DNA from: SIG565 sp045656145
GTDB lineage: Bacteria; Bacillota; Clostridia; Oscillospirales; Acutalibacteraceae
Reading direction: 5' to 3'
Assembly: GCA_045656145.1 (NCBI GenBank)
Contig: JAZOQP010000040.1
Span: 1 to 64,000, forward strand
Length of the DNA stretch: 64,000 bases
Of this stretch, positions 50,882 to 59,846 are shown in pieces. The position numbers and the translations under genes are program-made. Positions within the stretch are counted from its first letter, which is position 1, and each line of letters opens with the position of its first letter. The notes under the pieces are model-generated. The model did no database searches, was not told the origin of the DNA, and worked only from the letters and a program-made list of their open reading frames with translations.

Positions 50882-51609
50882 TGGGCAGAATTCATTCGAT
50901 TGAAAGCTTCGGCACGGTTGATGGTCCGGGTATCAGACTTGTTGTTTTTTTGCAGGGCTGTACGCTCCGCTGCCTTTACTGCCATAACCCTGACACTTGG
51001 GAGTTAAACGGCGGCAAGGAAATATCGGCAGATGAAATAATAGAGTTGTTTTTAAAAAATCAATCATTTTATAAAAACGGTGGCATTACGTTGACCGGCG
51101 GAGAGCCATTACTTCAATGCGATTTTGCAACCGAAATTTTCAAAAAGGCAAAGGAACACTCCATCCACACCTGCCTTGATACATCAGGAGCTACATTTAA
51201 TGAAAAAACGCTCGAAAAAATCGATGAATTATTAAATTATACAGACCTTGTTATGCTTGATATAAAGCATATAAATCCCGATTTTCACAAAACCCTCACA
51301 GGCGTATCTAACAAGAATGTTTTAGATTTTGCAAAACATCTTGAAAAGCGGAATATTCCCGTTTGGGTTCGCCATATTATTGTTGAGGGATATACCGATA
51401 AGCCGAACGATTTAATTGCTTTAGGCGAATTTATCGGAACACTAAAAAATCTTAAAGCATTAGATGTTCTCCCCTATCACACTATGGGGGTTAACAAATA
51501 TAAAGAACTTTCCATTCCGTATTCGCTTCAAGGCATTAAGGCTTTGCCCTTAGAAAAAGCAATCGAAGCAAAGCAATTCATAATGAATGGAATTAAAAAA
51601 GTCCGTTAA
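50881..51609 (+). CDS. pflA: Pyruvate formate-lyase activating enzyme
   Basis: A 242-residue radical-SAM activase that abstracts hydrogen from the glycine of PFL. IESFGTVDGPGIRLVVFLQG and CTLRCLYCHNP (CxxxCxxC) are the family signature, with GGITLTGGEPLLQ following. Its ATG overlaps the stop of the glycyl-domain gene by one base (TAATG), keeping substrate and activase expression linked. Confidence 0.95.
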   Translation: MGRIHSIESFGTVDGPGIRLVVFLQGCTLRCLYCHNPDTWELNGGKEISADEIIELFLKNQSFYKNGGITLTGGEPLLQCDFATEIFKKAKEHSIHTCLDTSGATFNEKTLEKIDELLNYTDLVMLDIKHINPDFHKTLTGVSNKNVLDFAKHLEKRNIPVWVRHIIVEGYTDKPNDLIALGEFIGTLKNLKALDVLPYHTMGVNKYKELSIPYSLQGIKALPLEKAIEAKQFIMNGIKKVR

Positions 51610-51625
51610 CATAAGAGAGATTACA

Positions 51626-53620
51626 ATGAAAAAATTTTTATCAGTTTTTATTTGCATAATCCTTTTGCTTTCCCCTTTAAACATTGATGTTTTTGCGGAA
51701 AGCAACATAAAACTGAATATTAATGAGCCAAATGTTGCCGCAGGCAGCAATTTTACCGTTACCGCTAACCTAACTGGCGATATTATCGCTGCTGATAGGA
51801 TTAACTTAACCGTTACCTGTTCACCTGAAATAAAGTTGGTTTCTGCCTCTTTCGCAGGCATAGTAGAGGTTTCGTCCTCTCTTGATTCAACCCCAGCCTC
51901 CGTTAGCGCGGTATATCCTGCCCCTTTTAATTTCAGCGGCAACTTTTTAACCCTTACCTTTTTGATGGTATCCCCTGAAAATGCGTTTGATGCAACTGTA
52001 AATTTCAGTTTTATAAGTGGCGGCAGCGAGATTTACAACACCACGGGTAGCTTTGGTAAAGCGGCCGACTGCGCAAGGCACACTTTTTCCGAATGGCAGA
52101 CCATAACCGAAGCAACATGCCAAGTAGATGGCGTTAAAACAAGGTATTGCACTAATTGTGGAAAATCCGAAAATGATACTATTCCAAAAACCGAACATTT
52201 TTATCAAAACAAAGAAATTTTAAGGAATCCCACCTGTACCGCGCCGGGATATCAAAGAGGTTATTGCATTTACTGTCAGCAGAAGCTTCTTGAAGAAATT
52301 GCCCCAATATCACACGTGATGGGAACATCGATTATAGTTACCGCACCCTCCTGTTTGGCAAAAGGTTTAAATGAAACCGCATGTGTTGTTTGCGGATATA
52401 AAGAATATACCGAAACCGATGCTATAGGGCACAATATGGGTGCTTGGCAAACCATAATCGCTGCAACCTGCAACGAAGGTGGTTCTCTTGAGTCTACATG
52501 CCTTATATGCGGGCATAAAGAATATACCAAAACCGATGCTATAGGGCACAATATGGGTGCTTGGCAAACCATAACCGCTGCAACCTGCGACGAAGGTGGT
52601 TCTCTTGAGTCCACATGCCTTATATGCGGATACAAGGAATATAAAGTGTCCTACGCTTTAGGACATACTATGGGAGAATGGGTTATAGTAAAACCCGCTT
52701 CCTGCACCGAAAATGGTCTTAAAGAAAAAGCATGTTCTTATTGCGGACTCAAGGAAAATGAAGAGATTGCCGCTATAGGTCATAAAATGGGCGAATGGTT
52801 TATAGAAACCGAAGCTTCTTGCACAGTGAAAGAGGTAAAAGCTAAGGTTTGCGCCAACTGTTCTATGAAAGAAACCGAAGAGGGCGAAGCGCTTGGTCAT
52901 AAATTTAAAGAGGCTGTTGTAACAACCGAGCCCACCATTGGTAAATACGGAATAAAAACAGGCTACTGCGAGCGTTGCGATGAAACGACCGAGGCAGATG
53001 TTGAATGCGCATACACTGATAAAGAAACTAACATACATATTGATACAACCCACGGTGTTTTCCCAGAAAATGCAAAAACCAAAATTCAATTCTTAAAAGA
53101 AGGTTCATCGGATTATAAAACCGTTAAAGAGGCATTGGCACATATCACCAACCAGTTTTACGGTTATAGCATAGATATCACAAATTTAGGTTTCACCGTA
53201 TCTCCTGAAGGCGAAGCCTCCGTTACCTTCCCTGTTCCCGAAAAGTTTGGAAAGCGTTCAGCGTTTTATTATATAAACAGCGATGGAACGGTTAAAAAAT
53301 TATCTGCCGACTTTAGCAAGGATGGCAAAACCGCAACGGTTAAATTTATTGATTCAGGCAGATATGCAATTTGCCGAACACAATATGCCGCCGGCACCGA
53401 GTTTATTTCCCCCGCCACCGTAAACGGAAGGCTTATCATTGTGATTGCAAGCCTTATTTTAGTTATTTGCTGGGCAATCGTTATACTTTCGATAATTAAG
53501 CAAAAAAATCCAAAATTATATAAGAAAATTAAAAATTTCTTCCCCACATTCAGCGAAATTAAAAATTTAATCAAAAGAAATATTTTTATTATTTCTGAAA
53601 AAATCAAAAAGCCGCATTAA
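51626..53620 (+). CDS. Secreted, membrane-anchored protein with eight CxxC repeats
   Basis: A 664-residue surface protein. A signal peptide (MKKFLSVFICIILLLSPL..., cleavage near 24) is followed by a beta-sandwich similar to cohesin-like domains (~27-145). About eight repeats of ~39 residues follow (~150-460), each of the form W-x6-TC-x3-G-x5-C-x2-CG-x2-E...GH. A second beta domain (~480-595) and one membrane helix near residue 605 with a basic tail complete it. The paired cysteines could bind zinc or form disulfides. ATG 51626 follows AGAGAG. It sits after pflA without a terminator, but a link to PFL is not implied. Confidence 0.75.
   Translation: MKKFLSVFICIILLLSPLNIDVFAESNIKLNINEPNVAAGSNFTVTANLTGDIIAADRINLTVTCSPEIKLVSASFAGIVEVSSSLDSTPASVSAVYPAPFNFSGNFLTLTFLMVSPENAFDATVNFSFISGGSEIYNTTGSFGKAADCARHTFSEWQTITEATCQVDGVKTRYCTNCGKSENDTIPKTEHFYQNKEILRNPTCTAPGYQRGYCIYCQQKLLEEIAPISHVMGTSIIVTAPSCLAKGLNETACVVCGYKEYTETDAIGHNMGAWQTIIAATCNEGGSLESTCLICGHKEYTKTDAIGHNMGAWQTITAATCDEGGSLESTCLICGYKEYKVSYALGHTMGEWVIVKPASCTENGLKEKACSYCGLKENEEIAAIGHKMGEWFIETEASCTVKEVKAKVCANCSMKETEEGEALGHKFKEAVVTTEPTIGKYGIKTGYCERCDETTEADVECAYTDKETNIHIDTTHGVFPENAKTKIQFLKEGSSDYKTVKEALAHITNQFYGYSIDITNLGFTVSPEGEASVTFPVPEKFGKRSAFYYINSDGTVKKLSADFSKDGKTATVKFIDSGRYAICRTQYAAGTEFISPATVNGRLIIVIASLILVICWAIVILSIIKQKNPKLYKKIKNFFPTFSEIKNLIKRNIFIISEKIKKPH
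52401..52634 (+). repeat. Nearly identical 117-base tandem repeat inside the surface-protein gene
   Basis: Two adjacent 117-base units (52401-52517 and 52518-52634) differ at only a handful of positions and encode repeats four and five of the protein. Flanking units are similar only at protein level, so this pair reflects recent expansion. Confidence 0.85.
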
Positions 53621-53631
53621 TATGCGGCTTT
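53608..53631 (+). terminator. Hairpin after the surface-protein gene
   Basis: AAAGCCGCAT (53608-53617) and ATGCGGCTTT (53622-53631) with a TAAT loop that contains the stop codon. The T-run is short; termination may be partial. Confidence 0.65.
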
Positions 53632-53649
53632 AATACTAAAGGAGAAATT

Positions 53650-54318
53650 ATGTATAAAGCAGTAATTTTTGATTTAGACCACACCTTATTTGACCGCTAT
53701 AAAACTCTTTCGAGTATTATTAATAGTGGAAAAGCATATACTATCTTTAAAGAAGAAATAGGCAAAGAAAAAATAAAAGAAAAATGGATATATGCCGATA
53801 AAAATTTTTGCACTATCTCTTGGGATTTAGTTTACGACTATATGAAAAAAGAAGATATCTTAAAGGAAAGCATTGAAAAAGAAGGCTTTTTCAAGAATCA
53901 TATTGTGCCTTTATATGAGAATGTTGCCGAGCCATACGACTTTGCTATTCCAACACTAAAGGAACTTAAAAAAAGAGGATATAAAATAGGACTTATAACA
54001 AACGGAAGCCACTATCTTCAAATGAAAAAACTCGAAATGCTCAATATGGTGGACTGCTTTGATGAAATAATTATATCTAAAGACCTTAACACCGATAAGC
54101 CCGACCGCCTACTCTTTGATGAGATGGCTAGGCGCTTAGATTTACCCGCAAATGAAATGCTTTATGTTGGGGACAATCCCTTAAATGATGTTGATGCTTC
54201 AAGAAAGGCAGGCTACACTCCTGTATGGGTTAAAACAACAGGAATTTGGACATTCCCCGAAATAGAAAAATGTGATTTAGAGGTTGAAAACGTATCGGAG
54301 CTTTTAAAATTCCTATAA
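53650..54318 (+). CDS. HAD-family phosphatase (YjjG-like)
   Basis: A 222-residue haloacid-dehalogenase-type hydrolase. Motif I is FDLDHTLFD, motif II LITNGS, motif III lysine in KDLNTDKPD, and motif IV YVGDNPLNDVDAS. The helical cap lies between residues ~15 and 95. The YjjG subgroup removes phosphate from nucleotides, including damaged ones; substrate cannot be read here. Start with GGAGA 7 bases upstream. Confidence 0.88.
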   Translation: MYKAVIFDLDHTLFDRYKTLSSIINSGKAYTIFKEEIGKEKIKEKWIYADKNFCTISWDLVYDYMKKEDILKESIEKEGFFKNHIVPLYENVAEPYDFAIPTLKELKKRGYKIGLITNGSHYLQMKKLEMLNMVDCFDEIIISKDLNTDKPDRLLFDEMARRLDLPANEMLYVGDNPLNDVDASRKAGYTPVWVKTTGIWTFPEIEKCDLEVENVSELLKFL

Positions 54319-54382
54319 AGTAAACATACATAAAAGTTAAAAAACCGCATAAATAAAGGCTTTTTAAGAGCTGTCAACCAAT

Positions 54383-54404
54383 AGTTGCCAAAAAGATGGC
54401 AACT
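54383..54404. promoter_or_regulatory. Inverted repeat upstream of the XRE-phosphohexomutase gene
   Basis: AGTTGCCA (54383-54390) and TGGCAACT (54397-54404), 58 bases before the start. The T-run needed for termination is missing. As the gene encodes its own helix-turn-helix, this is a candidate autoregulatory operator. Confidence 0.4.
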
Positions 54405-54462
54405 TTAGGTGCTAGACTTTAAATGCCAATTTATGTAAACTATCTTGCAGGAGGTAACTTTT

Positions 54463-56106
54463 ATGACTTTAGGACAAAAAATAGCAATTCTACGTACTGC
54501 GCAAAGACTATCCCAAGAACAATTAGCCGAAAAGCTTTCGGTTTCTCGCCAATCGGTTTCAAAATGGGAATCGGATAAAGCATTACCCGAAATTAACACC
54601 GTTTTAGAAATTTCAAGATTATTCGGTATCACAACCGATGATTTGCTTCATGATGAAACTCCGCTTGAGCCAACCTACACCGAGCCGCTTTTCAGGCCAA
54701 AAGAAAATATAGATTATAACCTAAAATATTTTGGCACCGATGGTTTTCGCGGCGAAGCAGGGACAAACCTTACCGCCGACCACGCTTACAAAATAGGCAG
54801 ATTTTTAGGTTGGTATTATTCTTCAAGCTTTTTCACAGGAAAAAGAGATAACACAAAAAAGGTTAAGGTTGTTATTGGTAAAGACACCCGCCGTTCAAGC
54901 TATATGTTTGAATATGCAATTGTTGCAGGCCTTACCGCCTCGGGTGCGGATGCTTATTTATTGCATGTTACCACAACGCCGAGCGTTTCCTATGTTGTGC
55001 TTCAGGATAATTTCGATTGCGGAATTATGATTTCAGCTTCCCATAATCCGTTTTATGATAACGGAATTAAGCTCATTAATTCTTTTGGCGAAAAGATGGA
55101 TGACTACACCCTATCTCTCATTGAAAAATATATTGATAACGATTTGGACTTCTTTTCGCTTGAATCCGATTTACCTTATGCAAAAAGAGAATATATCGGC
55201 AAAACTATCGACTACACTTCGGGTAGAAACCGATATGTAGGATATCTTATTTCCATTGCCGCTAATTCCTATAAAAATTTAAACATTGCGCTTGACTGCG
55301 CCAACGGTTCGGCATGGATGATAGCCCAATCGGTATTTAATGCTTTGGGCGCCAAGGCGCATATAATAAACGCTGAGCCTGATGGCGTTAATATTAATCT
55401 TCTTGCAGGCTCAACAAACATTGGCTCTCTTAGAAAATATGTAAGAGAAAACCATTGCGATGTTGGTTTTGCCTTTGATGGAGATGCCGACAGACTTATA
55501 GCCGTTGATGAAAACGGCGATATTGTAAACGGCGACCATGTTATTTATATCCTTGCAAATATGCTCAAAAAACGTGGTCTTTTGCATGGAAATCAGGTTG
55601 TGGCTACCGTTATGTCAAACCTCGGTCTATTTAAAGCATTAGAAGAAGCCGGCATTGATTATATTCAAACAACGGTTGGCGATAGATTTGTTCACGCCGC
55701 TATGATGGAAAATGATATAAGCATTGGCGGAGAGCAAAGCGGACACACCATTGTTCGCAAATATGCATCAACAGGCGATGGCATTTTAACCGCTATTTTG
55801 CTCGCAGAATGTATGGTTGATAACAAAACAACCCTTAGCCGCTTAGCCGCCCCCGTTAAAATGTATCCTCAGGTTGTTAAAAACATTACTGTTACTAGCA
55901 AAAGCGAGGTTGCAAATGATGATCGCATTTTAAAAGAGGTTGAAGAGATTAATAAAGCCCTTGAGGGTAACGGCAGAATTCTATTAAGAGAAAGCGGAAC
56001 AGAACCCGTAATTCGCGTTATGGTTGAGAGTGATACCCAGAAAAAATGCGAAGCTTTTGCAGATAAAGTAATTAAACTTATAAACGATTTAGGTTATGCT
56101 AAATAA
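54463..56106 (+). CDS. XRE helix-turn-helix fused to a phosphohexomutase (GlmM/ManB-like)
   Basis: A 547-residue fusion. Residues 1-65 are an XRE domain (LSQEQLAEKLSVSRQSVSKW, EISRLFGITTDDLL). From residue ~85 it is an alpha-D-phosphohexomutase: FGTDGFRGEAG, catalytic-serine motif ISASHNPFYDNGIKL, metal loop FDGDADR, sugar-binding GGEQSGH and phosphate-binding RESGTEPVIRVM. The closest pattern is phosphoglucosamine mutase GlmM, which makes GlcN-1-phosphate for the cell wall; phosphomannomutase is also possible. ATG 54463 follows GGAGG. The DNA-binding head is not part of normal GlmM and implies control by a sugar phosphate. Confidence 0.88.
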   Translation: MTLGQKIAILRTAQRLSQEQLAEKLSVSRQSVSKWESDKALPEINTVLEISRLFGITTDDLLHDETPLEPTYTEPLFRPKENIDYNLKYFGTDGFRGEAGTNLTADHAYKIGRFLGWYYSSSFFTGKRDNTKKVKVVIGKDTRRSSYMFEYAIVAGLTASGADAYLLHVTTTPSVSYVVLQDNFDCGIMISASHNPFYDNGIKLINSFGEKMDDYTLSLIEKYIDNDLDFFSLESDLPYAKREYIGKTIDYTSGRNRYVGYLISIAANSYKNLNIALDCANGSAWMIAQSVFNALGAKAHIINAEPDGVNINLLAGSTNIGSLRKYVRENHCDVGFAFDGDADRLIAVDENGDIVNGDHVIYILANMLKKRGLLHGNQVVATVMSNLGLFKALEEAGIDYIQTTVGDRFVHAAMMENDISIGGEQSGHTIVRKYASTGDGILTAILLAECMVDNKTTLSRLAAPVKMYPQVVKNITVTSKSEVANDDRILKEVEEINKALEGNGRILLRESGTEPVIRVMVESDTQKKCEAFADKVIKLINDLGYAK

Positions 56107-56111
56107 TACAA

Positions 56112-56138
56112 AACGGACTCATTCATGATGAGTCCGTT
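56112..56138 (+). terminator. Terminator of the XRE-phosphohexomutase gene
   Basis: AACGGACTCAT (56112-56122) and ATGAGTCCGTT (56128-56138), loop TCATG, followed by ATTTTATT. Confidence 0.8.
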
Positions 56139-56163
56139 ATTTTATTAACAATGCCGAAAATAC

Positions 56164-56192
56164 TTGTAATTTCTACAATAATATTGTATAAT
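56164..56192 (+). promoter_or_regulatory. Promoter of the rnf operon
   Basis: TTGTAA (56164-56169), 17-base spacer, TATAAT (56187-56192), 32 bases before rnfC, which has a TAGGAG ribosome site. Confidence 0.75.
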
Positions 56193-56224
56193 ATATATAA
56201 CTATATAAGTTAGGAGATAACTAT

Positions 56225-57553
56225 ATGAGATATATAACCGAGGCGATTCTAAAACCTGTTAAAAGAATTGCCGGTGGAGTAGACCTACCGCACCATAAAA
56301 ACACAAATGATTGTGAAACGGTAACCCTTCCAACTCCCGAAAAAGTAATTATCCCATTAAAGCAACATATCGGAGCTCCCTGTGAGCCTAAGGTTAAGGT
56401 TGGAGATAAGGTTTTAATCGGTTCTCTTATAGCCGATAGCGATAAACCCTTCTCGGCGCCAATTCATTCAAGCGTTTCGGGAACGGTTAAGGCTATTACC
56501 GAAATTAATGTTTCTTCGGGCGAAAAAATCCCCGCAATAGAAATTGAATCGGATAAAGAGGATAAAACCATTGATTTATCGCCCATTATCGTTTATACAA
56601 GTAATGATGTTGTTAAAGCAGCGAGAGATTCAGGTCTTGTTGGTCTTGGAGGAGCAGGTTTCCCAACACATATTAAGCTTGCCCCTGCCGTTAATGAAGA
56701 AATTGATACTCTTATTGTTAACGGTGCCGAATGCGAGCCTTATATCACAAGTGATTACCGAACCTGCATTGAAGATTATGATGACCTTTTTGATGGGCTC
56801 TACCTTCTTAAAGAAAGATTCGATTTTAAAAACATTATAATCGCAGTTGAAGAAAATAAACCCGAGGCCATTAGAAAGCTTTATGAAATTGCGGCAGACC
56901 GCAAAGACACATTAAATGTTGTTAGGGTTATGAAGTTATCCACCCGCTATCCGCAGGGCGCTGAAAAGATGCTTGTTTACACAACAACAGGCCGAAAAAT
57001 ACCCGCAGGAAAGTTGCCGAGTGATGTTGGTTGCGTTGTAATGAATATAACAACCATTGCACAATTAAACAGATATATAAGAACAGGTATGCCCCTTGTA
57101 AATAAGCGAATAACCGTTGATGGTAACGGCGTTGAGAAACCGCAAAATCTATTAGTTCCGATTGGAACTCCGATTAAGGATATATTCGAATTTTGCGGTG
57201 GTAAAGAGGATACCGTAAAGGCTCTTTACGGCGGACCAATGATGGGTGTTGCTATTGATTCTGAAGATGCGGTTGTTTTAAAACAAAACAATGCAATTCT
57301 TTTCTTTAACCTCATAGAAATGCCCAAAACCACGCCTTGCATTAAATGCGGAAAATGCGCGGCCGCTTGCCCAATGCTCTTAACCCCCGCTCCCGTTAAT
57401 GTGGCGGTTAAAAAACATAAAATTGAGGCTCTTAATTCACTTAATATTAACCACTGTATAGAATGTGGTTGCTGCAGTTACACCTGCCCCGCAGGAATAC
57501 CCTTAACTCAGCAGATGCGAACAGCAAAATCACTTTTAAGGAGGAATAAATAA
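56225..57553 (+). CDS. rnfC: Rnf complex subunit C
   Basis: RnfC (442 residues) is the soluble NADH-binding subunit of the ion-pumping ferredoxin:NAD+ oxidoreductase. GGVDLPHHK opens the chain; a biotinyl-like domain, the NADH/FMN-binding GLVGLGGAGFPTHIKL and NGAECEPYITSDYR, and two [4Fe-4S] motifs (CIKCGKCAAACP, CIECGCCSYTCP, residues ~375-430) follow. First gene of rnfCDGEAB; its stop shares a base with rnfD. The complex sits in the membrane and couples ferredoxin oxidation to Na+ or H+ export. Confidence 0.96.
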   Translation: MRYITEAILKPVKRIAGGVDLPHHKNTNDCETVTLPTPEKVIIPLKQHIGAPCEPKVKVGDKVLIGSLIADSDKPFSAPIHSSVSGTVKAITEINVSSGEKIPAIEIESDKEDKTIDLSPIIVYTSNDVVKAARDSGLVGLGGAGFPTHIKLAPAVNEEIDTLIVNGAECEPYITSDYRTCIEDYDDLFDGLYLLKERFDFKNIIIAVEENKPEAIRKLYEIAADRKDTLNVVRVMKLSTRYPQGAEKMLVYTTTGRKIPAGKLPSDVGCVVMNITTIAQLNRYIRTGMPLVNKRITVDGNGVEKPQNLLVPIGTPIKDIFEFCGGKEDTVKALYGGPMMGVAIDSEDAVVLKQNNAILFFNLIEMPKTTPCIKCGKCAAACPMLLTPAPVNVAVKKHKIEALNSLNINHCIECGCCSYTCPAGIPLTQQMRTAKSLLRRNK

Positions 57554-58467
57554 TGAATAAATTAACCGTTTCCTCCTCCCCGCATATTCATTCCCCCGAA
57601 ACAACCTCGGGAATTATGCTCGATGTAGTAATTGCGCTTCTCCCCGCCACGATTTACGGAATTATTTTATATGGACTTCGCGCGGCGATTATTTTAGGTG
57701 TCAGCATAGTGTCTGCATTGCTTTGTGAATTTATATGGAACAAACTTCTTAAAAAGGAAAATTCACTTTCCGACCTATCCGCTTTGGTTACAGGACTTTT
57801 GGTGGGCCTTAATGTCCCCTCCTCGTTGCCTATATGGATGGCGGCGCTCGGCTCTTTTATTGCAATAATAATAGTTAAGCAAATGTTCGGCGGACTCGGA
57901 CATAACTTTGCAAACCCCGCTATGACAGCGAGAATTGTGCTAATGGTATCCTTCCCCGCCGCAATAACAAGCTACTATGAGCCGCTCGGCTCAATTGTTA
58001 CCCAATCAACCCCGCTTACAGACCCTACCGCATTCACACTTAAAGAAATGGTTCTTGGCATGCATGGTGGTTGCATTGGCGAAGTTAATTCCCTTCTTTT
58101 ACTTATAGGCGGAATTTATTTAGTTCTTCGCCGAGTGATTTCCCCCATAATTCCTGCTTCCTTTATTGGAACCGTATTTTTACTTTCCTTAGTGCTTGGA
58201 GCAAACCCCATTACCGCTATTTTCAGCGGCGGACTCTTCCTCGGCGCCATCTTTATGGCTACCGACTATGTAACGAGCCCCACATTTAAACTTGGAAAAC
58301 TTATTTTTGGTATAGGTTGCGGAATTATAACGGTTATAATCCGCCTTTATGCAGCACTTCCCGAAGGCGTATCCTATGCAATACTCCTTATGAATTTAAT
58401 TGTTCCTTACATTAACGATTTAACAAAGCGTAAGCCGTTTTTTGAGGAGGTAAAGGAAAATGCATAA
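57553..58467 (+). CDS. rnfD: Rnf complex subunit D
   Basis: A 304-residue integral membrane subunit with about eight to nine helices. SSSPHIHSPETTSGIMLDVV is the family N-terminus, HNFANPAMTARI and FMATDYVTSPTF hold the covalent-flavin threonine motif. Overlaps rnfG by 8 bases. The start overlaps the rnfC stop (TAATG). Confidence 0.95.
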   Translation: MNKLTVSSSPHIHSPETTSGIMLDVVIALLPATIYGIILYGLRAAIILGVSIVSALLCEFIWNKLLKKENSLSDLSALVTGLLVGLNVPSSLPIWMAALGSFIAIIIVKQMFGGLGHNFANPAMTARIVLMVSFPAAITSYYEPLGSIVTQSTPLTDPTAFTLKEMVLGMHGGCIGEVNSLLLLIGGIYLVLRRVISPIIPASFIGTVFLLSLVLGANPITAIFSGGLFLGAIFMATDYVTSPTFKLGKLIFGIGCGIITVIIRLYAALPEGVSYAILLMNLIVPYINDLTKRKPFFEEVKENA

Positions 58468-59176
58468 TCTTCTCAAAAAAGTAAAAGAATTATTAGGCAA
58501 AGCAAAACCGATATTTAAAAAATTGGCAAAGCTTTTAGAACCTATTGCGAATTATGTTAAGAAAAATGATGAAATCTTTAGGCCAATCTTTGTTTTAACC
58601 GCAATTTGTGTTATTATTGCGGCGGCGCTTTCTCTAACCAACTCACTTACTGCCGCCAGAATTGAGCAAATTAACCTAAAAAACAAAAATGCCGAAATGG
58701 CAGCCCTGCTTCCCGCTGAAAACTATGAGGAAGCCGTTGTTATGTTTGAAACTGCAGACCCTTCATTTTCAATTTATGAGGCTAAAACCGGCAAAGAGGT
58801 GTTAGGTTATATTATTACCTCCTCTTCCAAGGGTTATGGCGGCGAAATAGTTATTATGACCGCCTTTAATCCCGATAAATCGATTAAAGGTATCAGCATT
58901 TTAAATGCAGATAATGAAACCCCCGGCCTTGGACAAAATGTAACCACAGATGCTTTCACTTCGCAATTTAAAGGTGTATCCGAAAAATTAACGATTGTTA
59001 AAACCGCTCCTGATAATATCGCAGGCGAAATTAAGGCCGTAACCGGTGCCACAATTTCTTCAAAAGGCGCCGTTAATGCTGTAAATCTCGCCAAAGAATA
59101 TCTTGAAGGTTATCTCACAATATCCGAAAATAAACAAACACAAAATGAGAACGGAGGTGCCACCATTGAAGAATAA
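58460..59176 (+). CDS. rnfG: Rnf complex subunit G
   Basis: A 238-residue subunit with one membrane helix (about residues 48-70, FVLTAICVIIAAALSLTNSL) and an extracellular FMN-binding domain. The flavin attachment motif is TGATISS near residue 198, with GQNVTTDAFTSQFKG upstream. The first ~45 residues form an extra basic N-terminal helix region (LKKVKELLGKAKPIFKKLAK) longer than in many RnfG proteins. It overlaps both neighbours. Confidence 0.94.
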   Translation: MHNLLKKVKELLGKAKPIFKKLAKLLEPIANYVKKNDEIFRPIFVLTAICVIIAAALSLTNSLTAARIEQINLKNKNAEMAALLPAENYEEAVVMFETADPSFSIYEAKTGKEVLGYIITSSSKGYGGEIVIMTAFNPDKSIKGISILNADNETPGLGQNVTTDAFTSQFKGVSEKLTIVKTAPDNIAGEIKAVTGATISSKGAVNAVNLAKEYLEGYLTISENKQTQNENGGATIEE

Positions 59177-59846
59177 AAATCTTAGCTACCTTACCAATGG
59201 TATCATCAAAGAAAACCCCGTTCTCCGCTTGGTGCTTGGCACCTGCCCCACCCTTGCAATTACCACCGCCGCCATTAACGGCATTGGCATGGGTGTTGCG
59301 GCTACGATAGTTTTGCTCGGCTCTAACATTGTTATTTCGCTTCTTCGCAACGTAATTCCAAACAAGGTTAGAATTCCCGCTTTTATCACTATTATTGCAG
59401 GCTTTGTAACCATAGTTCAGATGCTTGTAAAAGCATTTTTGCCCGCTATTGATGAAGCGCTCGGAATTTATTTGCCACTTATAGTTGTTAACTGTATCAT
59501 CCTTGGCCGTGCCGAAATGTTCGCTTCTAAAAACGAGGTTGTTCCGAGCATTTTAGATGCTATCGGTATGGGAATTGGTTTCACAATCACCCTTACTCTT
59601 ATGGGAATTATCAGAGAACTCATTGGTGCAGGAACAATTTTTGGAATCACTGTAACAGCAAATCTTATAAGCCCAATGGTTGTAATGCTTTTGCCACCCG
59701 GTGGATTCTTCGTGTTTGGCATTTTGGTTGCCCTTTCAAACGCTATTGCAAAGAAGCTCGGCAAAAAACAGGTTTGCTCGCTTGGTTGCGGCAACTGTGC
59801 TTTAAAAGACGCTTGCAAGGATGCTAAGGAGGTGGCAGAATGTTAA
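59166..59846 (+). CDS. rnfE: Rnf complex subunit E
   Basis: A 226-residue integral membrane subunit homologous to RnfA: NGIIKENPVLRLVLGTCPTL, ATIVLLGSNIVIS, IYLPLIVVNCIILGRAEMFA. The chosen start is TTG 59166, since GGAGG at 59153-59157 stands 8 bases upstream; no ATG is suitably placed. It begins inside the last codons of rnfG. A cysteine-rich tail (CSLGCGNCALKDAC) is present at the C-terminus; in the family the conserved membrane cysteines together with RnfA bind an iron-sulfur centre. Confidence 0.93.
   Translation: MKNKNLSYLTNGIIKENPVLRLVLGTCPTLAITTAAINGIGMGVAATIVLLGSNIVISLLRNVIPNKVRIPAFITIIAGFVTIVQMLVKAFLPAIDEALGIYLPLIVVNCIILGRAEMFASKNEVVPSILDAIGMGIGFTITLTLMGIIRELIGAGTIFGITVTANLISPMVVMLLPPGGFFVFGILVALSNAIAKKLGKKQVCSLGCGNCALKDACKDAKEVAEC

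Noticed and set aside
52401..52634. Possible CRISPR or VNTR array
   Set aside because: Units are 117 bases, contiguous, without spacers, and keep the reading frame of a secreted protein, so this is coding repeat expansion.
52276..52635. Minus-strand frame with internal repeats in the surface-protein gene
   Set aside because: The repeats simply mirror the tandem CxxC repeats of the plus-strand gene.
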